From contig BSDZ01000010.1 in assembly GCA_030268105.1 (NCBI GenBank), positions 4,316,001 to 4,380,000 on the forward strand: a stretch of 64,000 nt of DNA. The letters run 5' to 3'. This document shows positions 1 to 8,565 of the stretch, piece after piece (position 1 is the first letter of the stretch; the number at the start of each line of letters is the position of its first letter). The notes below the pieces were generated by a model. That model was not told where the DNA came from. It saw only the letters and a program-made list of their open reading frames with translations, and ran no database searches. Source of the stretch: Volvox africanus (Eukaryota; Chlorophyta; Chlorophyceae; Chlamydomonadales; Volvocaceae). A program made the translations under genes and the position numbers.

Positions 1-1723
1 TAGCTTACTTTCAGTGGGGACAGACAACAATAGAATGAAGCATGCACAGCATCATAAGTAAGCACTTTCATTCGGTGCATCCCATGTACTTTGTAGATAC
101 GCAACGGATTACAATGCCCAACGTGCAAGGGAAGAAAAGGTGAAGGCCACCCACAAGGAGGAACTTGCCTGCAAGCCAGGTTTGTGAGCTCCTATCCTAC
201 TGCTACTGTCATCCATATACTTGTTTTACAACATTTTTTGATCAGGTTGATTGATAAAAAAATTCCTTTCTATGTATTTTGAAAAATGGAATTTGGGGTA
301 AACGTGGGCCAAAGATTTGTTTTACGACAGAGGACATGCACGCCGCTTACGCTATGTACTGGATTACGAAAATTTTTGACAATGATGTGTATTATGGCAT
401 CTGGCGTTGATGTTTGTCTTCGCATTATTTTTATGTAGAGGACCTTGAGAAGAAGCCATGGAAGAAGCTATGGAACAAGGAGTCTCGGGCAGCCTGGAGG
501 AGCTTCAAGTACGCTCAGCCAGATAACCCAGATGCGGGTCCCAGTGAGCGCCGCATTGCGATGGAGGATTTGAATGTGACAGATCGGCAGCAGGAGCTTA
601 TTAATGCACTTGTGCAGCGGAAGCAGATTGAAAGCAGTAAGACATCCTTCACCGTACCAGCCACTCCAGTGCCGGTTGGAGCTGGTGGAACAGCTCAGCA
701 TACACCAGGCCTTGGTGCACTGGAGTTGCCAAAAGGCACTACGGTAAGATGTGATTATGCATGTGTTTACTTTTATTATTGCTGCTGCTTCGCCACCCTA
801 ATAGTACGTACTTCTTAGTATGTTTGCAGAAAGTACGTCACAGTTCATGCATAACATTTGTTTCTTATTTTAGCTAGTTAAACAATAACAATTTTTTCAT
901 GCCTTTATTTCCTCATTTACGAAATGCTTAATTGCTACCAAACCGCAGAAAAGCGGCCAAAATGACGAGCCGCCAGGAACTCAGGATGGGCGCACTAGCC
1001 AACGCCAAAAGCAGCCCGCACATGGTGAAGATGCATTGATGATGGTGCTGGCTGCCAATGCAGCTCGCATACATCAGAAGGAGAAGGAGATCAAGGCCGC
1101 TAGACGCCGACAGGTTAGTCCAAATAATAGTGGTAAAGAGAGTGGATGAAGGGGTGTGCAAATTTCCAGGCGCGCTTAGCAAGGTTATTGCAGGATGGGT
1201 GATGTACATTACTGATTGCATCTACAGGGAGGGATGTACAGGTCATTAATGTCCTTTAACCTGTTTTCTCCATTTTGTCTTTTATGTAATTGTTCCTATA
1301 TTCCTCAAACATACTTCCTTTTCATGTAGGCAAAGAGTTCAGAGCCCTCTAAGGCAAGGAACTCCAGCAGGAATGCTACAAACTCAAGCAAGGCAGCAGC
1401 GAAAAAGGTACAGCCCATTCATCCTGTCTTCCCGTTTTAGTGAGTTGTAATTTTATGTTTCGTTCTAGTCTTTTAATTTGCTGCGTGCTTTGTGGTTTGA
1501 TGTGGTATATGTCGATTTGTTTTTCTCTTTTTTAACAAAAAAATGTAAGCTTATCATTTCTAAAATCATATATGTATGTTAATGGTGGGCCTTGAAGGTA
1601 ACGAACAATGACGATGTGTGGCCATCCACGAAAGTGAGACGGACAAGCACGGGCATCAAAAGAAAGGTACATTATATTGAGGCCCATAGGTCTGGTATTC
1701 CAAGCATCTTTCGGAGGACATAA
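1..1723 (+). CDS. Gene P copy 0, exons 2-6 (5' end outside window)
   Basis: Predicted exons are 97-179, 439-743, 949-1113, 1330-1407 and 1598-1723. Each is bounded by GT and AG and joins in one open frame ending in TAA at 1721-1723. The window opens inside intron 1. The encoded segment is hydrophilic and basic: a Lys/Glu-rich helix-like stretch, a Trp-containing basic segment, a Pro/Gly/Thr-rich linker, then Lys/Arg/Ser-rich tails. Exon 6 may instead be spliced at 1667 to a downstream plus-strand frame that runs on towards U, which element A1 now interrupts at 1853. The protein family is not recognised. Confidence 0.7.
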
Positions 1724-1852
1724 AGACTGGGTGGAACATGGTTACCAGGAGGTTAGCAGATATCCATCAAGAACCGTAGCTGTCGATCTGCAACCACATC
1801 TCAAACACGTCCAGCCATCTTTTCTTTCAGCCAGGCATATCCAAACTGACCC

Positions 1853-2155
1853 TGTTAAGTCTTGGACGGTGCAAACATTGGTTGCCACAACCTTGGAACT
1901 GTCCTAGAGAAGGAGCTCGGAGCTGTCCTAGAGAAGGAGCTTGGAACTGTCCTAGAGTTAAGTGGAGCCATCCGAGAGGACAACCGGGCGGAACTCTTGG
2001 AATAGCTAACAGCAGGCAATAATAGTATTTAAGGGTGCATAAACTCTGCAATAGTCACCCAACAGCTAGCAATCGTCTAGTGTCTTATACATCTGACCTC
2101 CTCTGACCTCTGTAATACTTCATAGCAGCTTTATACTTCCTTTATCTCCTTAACA
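1853..2155 (+). repeat. 5' LTR of copia A1
   Basis: Contains a three-fold 24 bp tandem repeat (1892-1957), a TATA-like TATTTAAG (2026-2033) and a TGTAA motif near 2111. The promoter and polyadenylation roles are inferred. Confidence 0.95.
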
Positions 2156-2168
2156 GGTTATGAGCCCC
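2156..2168 (+). other. Primer binding site of copia A1 (initiator tRNA-Met anticodon arm)
   Basis: GGTTATGAGCCCC follows the LTR directly. Its reverse complement ends CTCATAACC, which reads as the anticodon loop and stem of tRNA-Met (anticodon CAU) rather than a tRNA 3' CCA end. This is the half-tRNA priming arrangement known from Drosophila copia. Confidence 0.7.
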
Positions 2169-2199
2169 GCCTGGGCGCTCTGAGAGAACCAAGAACAAC

Positions 2200-5100
2200 A
2201 TGGGCAAGGACAAGTTGGCTGAACCCCTCGATCTCAACAACTACTCTACATGGGCCTATCGGTTTGAGAACTTGTGTGCTGAGCATAACTTGAACAGGGC
2301 GCTGTTGACTGAGCCGGTTACAGATGAAGAGGTCGCTGCATCGGAGCGAGTGAAGACTCTGCTGGTGAAGAATGTGAAGGACTGCCATCTGCCGGTCATC
2401 AAGGCATCGCCGAACGCCAAAATGGCGTGGGATGGCCTTGCTGCGATTTTTGCCGCTAACAACCATGCCCGCAGATCTCAGCTGTGTCAGGAGTATACTA
2501 AGCTGGCGATGAAGAAGGGAGAGGCCCTGTCGGTGTACCTTGCAAGAGTGCGGGAGCTACACACAGATCTGCTGAAGGTGGGCCAGGCCACCAGTGAACA
2601 AGACATGACGTATGCAATGCTGACGGGTCTACCTCAGAAGTATGAGGTGATAGTGTCGATTTTGACGACACAGTCTGGTGAGCTTACGCTGTCTAGTGCA
2701 ACCGCACAACTGCTGGCGTTCGAAGCTAGGGTAGGGAGCATGCATGAGGCCTCTACCAGCTCGTCTGCTTTTGTCAGTGCGGGTAGGGGAAGCTCAGCCA
2801 CAGGAAGTGCGCCCCGACGTGGAGGAAGCCACGTCCGCGGCGGATCAAGGGAGCCACTGCAGTGCTGGAACTGTGGAAAGCCCGGGCATCTGGAGAGGGG
2901 GTGCACTGCCCCCAGGATGGCTCAGAGGTCTGGCTCATGGAGCTCGGCGCCTAGAGGACCCGGTTATGGGTCAGGCGGCCTGGAGCGCACAAGAATGGGC
3001 GGCCATGGAGAGGCCGCGGGCGGGCCCAGCTTGGGGAGCGACCGCCGAGGTTATGGCCGGCACGACCATGTGGACGGTGCCGGCGACAGGGGCAATGCTA
3101 GCCCGAGGAACTTTGCCTTTGTGGCATCTGGGTCTGACCGCCTGAAAGGTTGGTACCTGGATTCTGGTGCATCTCATCATCTGACATATGATGCAGATCA
3201 GATAGTGGACGTCCGCGAGCTGGCGGAGTCAGAAAAGTTTGAGATCCTGAGTGTGAACGGGGGGATCATCAGGCCCACAGCGGTAGGGACTCTGAGGCTT
3301 ATCCCCGGGGTCAATATGCATGCACGGGTGACGGTGGAAGAGGTGTATCTTGTTCCTGACAGCTTTGCAAATGTGCTGTCAGTTGCTGCCCTGGATAAGC
3401 AGGGTGGGTCAGTTTGCTTTGAGGATGGCCAAGTCACTATGCGCAAGGGTGGTGAGAAGATTCTGACGGGCCAGCGCTTGGGCGACCTGTATGCCCTATC
3501 ATGTTTTTCGATTCCCAGATCTGCTTCCAGGTTGAGATACACCCAGCCTTTTGGTGGAGTGGCTCATGGGAAGTCTGCATCTGAATCAATGGACTTGTGG
3601 CACCGCCGGTATGGACACCTTGGCCTAGGTAATCTTGAGAGGTTGGTGGGTGAAGGCATGGTGTCAGGGGTGCGTTTTGCAAAGGAGCAGGTGAAGGGAG
3701 CCGGAGATGCGGGTGTGTGCGAGCCATGTGTGATGTCACGGCAGCGCCGAGGGCCCTTCCCATCAACTGGGCATAAGGTGGATCAACCACTAGCTCTTAT
3801 TCATCTTGATGTTTGTGGTCCGATGCCTGAGCGAACACCAACGGGTTCCCTCTACCTAACTGTCTTGTTGGATGACTATACTGGTTTTTCGGCGGTAGCC
3901 TTTACACCTACCAAGGAAGCGGTGAAGGACAAGGTGATGACTATGGTGAATCAGCTGGAGACGTACAGTGGTTTTCGGGTCAAGGAGGTACGGTCTGATC
4001 AAGGGGGTGAGTTCATTAACAGTCCCCTGCAGGAGTTTTTCCGTACGAAAGGGATTCGGCATGGGCCTACGGTGGGGTATGCCCCCGAGCAGAATGGAGC
4101 TGCTGAGCGCTTGAATAGGACTCTGTTAGAGAAGATGCGTGCTCTATTGGCTGAGTCTCAACTTCCCCAATGCATGTGGGCTGAGGCTGTCTCTACGGCG
4201 AATTACCTTCGGAATATTTCACCTGTGTCCGGTCGGCCCTGCACCCCGTATGAAGCTTTCTCAGGGGAACATCCTGATGTGAGTCATCTGCGTGTGTTTG
4301 GATGTACGGCATATGTCCATATCCCCAAGGAGAAGCGCAATAAATTAGATCCGGTAAGTCGCAAGGGTGTTCTGGTTGGGTACGGCGATGCAGGCCAGTA
4401 CCGTATCCTTTTTTCAGACAATGTAGTGTCGGTGCACTCTGATGTCACCTTTGATGAGCGGAATGTCGGTGTGAAAGCACAGCAAGCTAGTCGTGCAAAG
4501 AAGTCCGTAATGTGGCGCAACCCCGTAGACAGTACTCCTGATTCTGATAGTGATAGTGATGATGATGATGATAATGATGAGTGGGAACCGGCCCCTCACA
4601 CCCAAGGTGGCGGATCTTCTACTGGTGCAGGAGGTTCAGGGGATAACAGCGGTGGACCAACAGGGGGTGGTGATGCTTCCGGCGCAGGTCCCTCGGGGAG
4701 TTCGTCCGGTGCTGGCCCCTCTGTGGGTGCTGCCGGTGCGAGTAACAATTTTGAGACTAGGTACCCTGTCCGTGATCGAAAACGGCCGTCCGAGTGGTGG
4801 CGCAGTGAGGACCCTAGGTCTGTTGCCGGCCGGGTCCATGTGGCTGCCGCAACCAAAGTGTCTGAGCCCAACACTTATGCTGAAGCGGTGTCTGGGGCGC
4901 AGGCCAGCGAGTGGAAAAGGGCTATGGATGACGAAGTTAACTCTCAGTTGGCAAATGGAACCTGGACCTTAGAAACACCCCCGCCAGGCACGAAGCTTAT
5001 TCCATGTCGCTGGGTGTATAAGGTGAAACACAATCCAGATGGTAGTGTTGAGCGGTTTAAAGCGCGCTTGGTCGCAAAAGGGTTTGTACATCGCGAGGGG

Positions 5101-5778
5101 GTGGATTATGGTGAGCTCTTTGCGCCTACGTCCCGTAGCTCATCTTTTCGAGTCCTTTTAGCAGCTGCAGCGGCTAGAAAAATGCCCATTCACCAGCTAG
5201 ATGTGACGACTGCGTTCTTGAATGGAGAACTGAAGGAGGATCTTTGGATGGAGCAGCCACCGGGGTACGAGTCGGAAACTCCAGGCCTGGCCTGTCACCT
5301 GCATAAGTCCTACCTACCTACCACCGGCTACAGTGATTCGGATTGGGCAGGAGACACAGTTACCCGCAGGTCAACAACTGGTTATGTTTTCCGAGTGAAT
5401 GGTACTGCGATAAGTTGGAGCAGCCAGCTGCAGCGTACCGTGGCAGCATCATCAGTGGAGGCAGAGTATCAAGCTCTTTCCAGTGCGGTGAGAGAAGCCC
5501 TTTGGCTGTCAAAGCTGTCTGACGATCTGAAGATCGGCACCTCCCCCTCGATTATTAAGGTGGATTCCCAGGGGGCGATGAATATCAGCAACAACCCTAT
5601 GACGTCCCAGCGGTCCAAGCATATTGATGTGATGCATCATCTAGTCAGAGAGCGGGTCGCAAGTGGGGAGGTTGAGCTTAGGTACTGCCCTACGGAGAAG
5701 ATGGTGGCTGATGTGATGACGAAGGCCTTGGGTGAAGCCAAGTTCAAGTGGTGCCGTGCCTCCATGGGTGTAGTCTAG
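2200..5778 (+). CDS. Copia A1 Gag-Pol polyprotein, lacking RT catalytic core (1192 aa)
   Basis: Single frame in copia order. Gag carries the zinc knuckle CWNCGKPGHLERGC, followed by a protease with DSGA, a GAG-pre-integrase segment (LWHRRYGHLGLG) and an integrase core with HLDVCGPM, SDQGGEF and EQNGAAERLNRT. An acidic Gly/Ser-rich linker leads to the start of RT (FKARLVAKGF, LDVTTAFLNG) and then RNase H (DSDWAGD). Compared with A2, 639 bp covering the YVDD-like active site (HVDD in A2) are replaced at 5311-5325 by 15 bp of TACC repeats, and the frame is kept. A1 also has His where A2 and B have Gln in the QREGVD motif. It should be unable to reverse transcribe by itself. Confidence 0.93.
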   Translation: MGKDKLAEPLDLNNYSTWAYRFENLCAEHNLNRALLTEPVTDEEVAASERVKTLLVKNVKDCHLPVIKASPNAKMAWDGLAAIFAANNHARRSQLCQEYTKLAMKKGEALSVYLARVRELHTDLLKVGQATSEQDMTYAMLTGLPQKYEVIVSILTTQSGELTLSSATAQLLAFEARVGSMHEASTSSSAFVSAGRGSSATGSAPRRGGSHVRGGSREPLQCWNCGKPGHLERGCTAPRMAQRSGSWSSAPRGPGYGSGGLERTRMGGHGEAAGGPSLGSDRRGYGRHDHVDGAGDRGNASPRNFAFVASGSDRLKGWYLDSGASHHLTYDADQIVDVRELAESEKFEILSVNGGIIRPTAVGTLRLIPGVNMHARVTVEEVYLVPDSFANVLSVAALDKQGGSVCFEDGQVTMRKGGEKILTGQRLGDLYALSCFSIPRSASRLRYTQPFGGVAHGKSASESMDLWHRRYGHLGLGNLERLVGEGMVSGVRFAKEQVKGAGDAGVCEPCVMSRQRRGPFPSTGHKVDQPLALIHLDVCGPMPERTPTGSLYLTVLLDDYTGFSAVAFTPTKEAVKDKVMTMVNQLETYSGFRVKEVRSDQGGEFINSPLQEFFRTKGIRHGPTVGYAPEQNGAAERLNRTLLEKMRALLAESQLPQCMWAEAVSTANYLRNISPVSGRPCTPYEAFSGEHPDVSHLRVFGCTAYVHIPKEKRNKLDPVSRKGVLVGYGDAGQYRILFSDNVVSVHSDVTFDERNVGVKAQQASRAKKSVMWRNPVDSTPDSDSDSDDDDDNDEWEPAPHTQGGGSSTGAGGSGDNSGGPTGGGDASGAGPSGSSSGAGPSVGAAGASNNFETRYPVRDRKRPSEWWRSEDPRSVAGRVHVAAATKVSEPNTYAEAVSGAQASEWKRAMDDEVNSQLANGTWTLETPPPGTKLIPCRWVYKVKHNPDGSVERFKARLVAKGFVHREGVDYGELFAPTSRSSSFRVLLAAAAARKMPIHQLDVTTAFLNGELKEDLWMEQPPGYESETPGLACHLHKSYLPTTGYSDSDWAGDTVTRRSTTGYVFRVNGTAISWSSQLQRTVAASSVEAEYQALSSAVREALWLSKLSDDLKIGTSPSIIKVDSQGAMNISNNPMTSQRSKHIDVMHHLVRERVASGEVELRYCPTEKMVADVMTKALGEAKFKWCRASMGVV

Positions 5779-5790
5779 TGGGGTTTGCAC

Positions 5791-5800
5791 CGAGGGGGCG
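5791..5800 (+). other. Polypurine tract of copia A1
   Basis: CGAGGGGGCG abuts the 3' LTR, the expected position for plus-strand priming. Confidence 0.7.
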
Positions 5801-6103
5801 TGTTAAGTCTTGGACGGTGCAAACATTGGTTGCCACAACCTTGGAACTGTCCTAGAGAAGGAGCTCGGAGCTGTCCTAGAGAAGGAGCTTGGAACTGTCC
5901 TAGAGTTAAGTGGAGCCATCCGAGAGGACAACCGGGCGGAACTCTTGGAATAGCTAACAGCAGGCAATAATAGTATTTAAGGGTGCATAAACTCTGCAAT
6001 AGTCACCCAACAGCTAGCAATCGTCTAGTGTCTTATACATCTGACCTCCTCTGACCTCTGTAATACTTCATAGCAGCTTTATACTTCCTTTATCTCCTTA
6101 ACA
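5801..6103 (+). repeat. 3' LTR of copia A1
   Basis: Identical by eye to the 5' LTR, which indicates recent insertion or later homogenisation. Confidence 0.95.
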
Positions 6104-6302
6104 GACCCACGGTTATTCTTGCCTCTGCATGCATTCAATATGCATGTACATGCAGGAGAACAATCTTATTTTCTTCCAAAGGCATGCATCCGTCAAACAA
6201 GGCAAGATGTTTAATAATGCCCTACAATAGGCCTCAACACTTCTCTTACCTTGGCACACTACAACGCCATCACCATTATTCACAGTGACCCTCCACAGAG
6301 GG

Positions 6303-7895
6303 TCATCCAAACGTTATTTGTACGCTTGAACAGTGCTTCCTGAGGCAAGAAGCTCGGCTGGGTTTGAAGGGTTCCAGCAGCTGTAACTGCCCATGATCCA
6401 TGGCCCCTAACTGTGAAAGTACACCAAGTTCTGCTGCATCGGGTTCATCATCCTCAGATTCAGGATAACTATGTTGGCATAAGTTATCCAGGATTGCTGA
6501 TATATATTCTAGAGTTTGCCGGTGATTAGGATTGGCAGGATCAAGATCATCCATAACGTGAATGAGAGCAGAAACAAGTGAGGAGGGCAGAGCTGTTTCT
6601 TCCTGAACCTGCGAATGTCCACTGCTATCCCCTGACAACACCTCTGATGTATGCCCTGAACTGTCCTTGCTGCTACTGCTGTGGTCTTCATTATGATCAT
6701 CAGAGGTGTTGAAGTCATTCTCATTGTCCATGTTTAAGTTGGTATCCTCTGGGAAAGAAAGTCTGCATCTCTTCATGTGCCCATAAAGCTGCGACCGTGT
6801 CCTTCCAGTAAATGGGCATTGAGTACATGCATAAACCTCCTGACCAAGAGGGTCCTGACAACGACTGAACTTGTGCTTTTGCAGCCATGCATCTGTGAAT
6901 TTTGCAGCACAGTAATATTGCATTCATTTAATCATGCTGTCATGCAAGTAAGGAGATACGTAGATGTAGCTTGCATGCCAATTTGGCGTGAGGGATATTT
7001 TAATTTTTTCCGTGCATACATGCATGGCCACGGTGGATGGCAATTGGAAGGGTTTCATTGGACCCATCCAAACAAACCACAGTGCCTGGCTCATCACACC
7101 AAAGCCCGGGCTAGTATGAATAACTGTACTTTGATTTAAAATTATTGACAGCATGAGTGGGTGGCTGGTACGAGATGAGTGCACAATGAATGTTCCAAAT
7201 AAATATATCCCTTAAAAACCTATATTAACATAAGTCATCCGTGCGCACCTGATATGTTATCCCTTTTGGATGAGGCTGGGCGCTTGTTCAGAAGCCTTCC
7301 ACTGCCTCCAAGGAGGCGGCCAAGAACTTTAACATGGTACTGGTTATGTAAGCCGTACAAGCCAAGATGTTTATCTCGATCTGATAGCACGTCCCCTCTA
7401 CTAGAAGTCAACCTCCAAACTGATCCAGGTTGAAATGTAAATAAGGAATTACTGGAGACGAAGTCCATGAGCTGTCCCACAGTTGAGTCCGTACTTCCAG
7501 AAAACGTCAACGTCCGTGACCCAGGTAAAACGACGAAAAGCTGAAGAGCTCGTTCATCATGATTGGACTGTGTAAATGACACCGTTGAGCAGTATCGCCC
7601 TATCGTAACGCCCAACACTGTGATGAGAACAAAAACAGAAGAACCCATGAGGATCCACACTAAATATTCTGTAACATATACATCAACTAAAACAGGGGCA
7701 TACAGAGCAACGTAAGAGGCAACAGCAATACCGAAAGTAATGCCACAGAAAAAGCCTAATAAAAGGTGGGCCATGAGCATGTAATAATATACAGTAAAGT
7801 AGCAGGATCAGACTGTTTTTCCTTACAGAACTGATATCTGACAAAGGGGAACGACTCCTCCATTGTATGGAGTGGTACAGGCAGTACTCATGCAT
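6303..7895 (-). CDS. Gene U copy 1: ubiquitin-like fold plus C2HC zinc finger (~325 aa)
   Basis: Predicted exons in transcript order are 7895-7827, 7567-7249 and 6892-6303, with matching phases 0 and 1. Residues ~31-111 look like a ubiquitin-like beta-grasp: a first strand reading LQLFVVLPG, a second strand, a helix around TVGQLMDF, and a final strand ending VLGRLLGG. The Gly-Gly is followed by more protein, so a free Gly-Gly end would need cleavage. Residues 152-172 form C-x2-C-x12-H-x3-C, a C2HC finger. The rest is rich in Asp, Glu and Ser, with one predicted helix-forming stretch (residues ~220-260). An alternative start at 7863 with acceptor at 7617 also joins in frame and has the better polypyrimidine tract; it keeps the ubiquitin-like part. 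Reading straight through without splicing gives a 181 aa frame with hydrophobic N-terminal segments, judged to be intron. The 3' end is uncertain. The family is not recognised; the fold is inferred by eye. Confidence 0.58.
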
Positions 7896-8565
7896 GTGGA
7901 GTACGAGATATTAAAGTGGAACGTGCATGTCCGCGTAATTTACACTTGAAGTAAATTTTCAATAACGAATGATAGACTTGAATAGTAAATTACATGCATA
8001 CGCACAGGAAGCTCCTTATACATGCATGTACGTGAAATACTGGGATACAGCCTCATCATCATACTTCCAGGAGCTTGCTAATAAGAAACTTGATTAGCAT
8101 TCCTTAAAAATAATTTATGACGTTTCTCATGAACTCGTTGACTAGCTTTTACGACAACCAACCGTTACATGCCGCAAATCGCTAGCCGCATGCGAAGAGC
8201 TAAACAGATTTTTTATGTAGGACGACGGCAATCATCAATATTATTGTAAAATAACATTCTTTATTGCTGCTGCACCTTGTATATATGTTAAGATTTAAAG
8301 GCTAGTGCACAGCATAACTTTTATAGCAGTTGCTCTTGCTTGCTTCACGGGTGGCATTAAATGTACATATAAAGGATGTTGTAAAGCAGGGTTACGAAAC
8401 ATTGTTGCTTACATGGGATTGATTGGCAGCAGCACAACCCTGGACGGAGTACCAAAGCACTTCTCTTCACTTTTTAGTAGTACGTAGGGCCCATGCCTCA
8501 TGTCTGCAGCTGTATGTATCCTGCTGAAGGAGCAAGTTATTTGCAATAGTACAACCTTTTAATGA
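7896..8565. promoter_or_regulatory. Shared divergent upstream region of U and P
   Basis: These 670 bp separate the start codons of U (minus) and P (plus) and should hold both promoters. CATGCATG-type palindromes recur near the U side (7889-7896, 8021-8028 within the 12 bp palindrome 8019-8030), with related CATGCA or TGCATG sites at 7924 and 7993. A small plus-strand frame at 8305-8487 is not convincing as a gene. Equivalent regions lie at 13225-13894, 18554-19223, 52030-52699, 57054-57723 and 62078-62747. Promoter function is inferred from gene orientation only. Confidence 0.55.

Larger units (their letters stand above)
1853..6103 (+). mobile_element. Copia retrotransposon A1 (RT core deleted), 4251 bp
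   Basis: Two 303 bp LTRs (1853-2155 and 5801-6103), identical by eye, start TGTTAAG and end CTTAACA. They are flanked by a GACCC target duplication (1848-1852 and 6104-6108). The insertion is in the convergent intergenic segment, 130 bp after the P stop. It is 609 bp shorter than A2 because the reverse transcriptase core is missing. Confidence 0.97.

Noticed and set aside
5785..5970. Small plus- and minus-strand frames inside every family A LTR
   Set aside because: They follow the LTR copies exactly, start in different contexts, and are explained by the 24 bp repeats staying open by chance.
7235..7780. 181 aa minus-strand frame read as a membrane protein with a ubiquitin-like tail
   Set aside because: The hydrophobic N-terminal part lies between a good donor (GTAAGG at 7826-7821) and good acceptors (7618 or 7568) and is better explained as intron; the tail is kept in gene U.
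8305..8487. 60-codon plus-strand frame in the shared U/P upstream region, present in most units
   Set aside because: Copies differ by replacement changes, and the unit 4 copy (near 24380) has an in-frame stop, so there is no sign of protein constraint.
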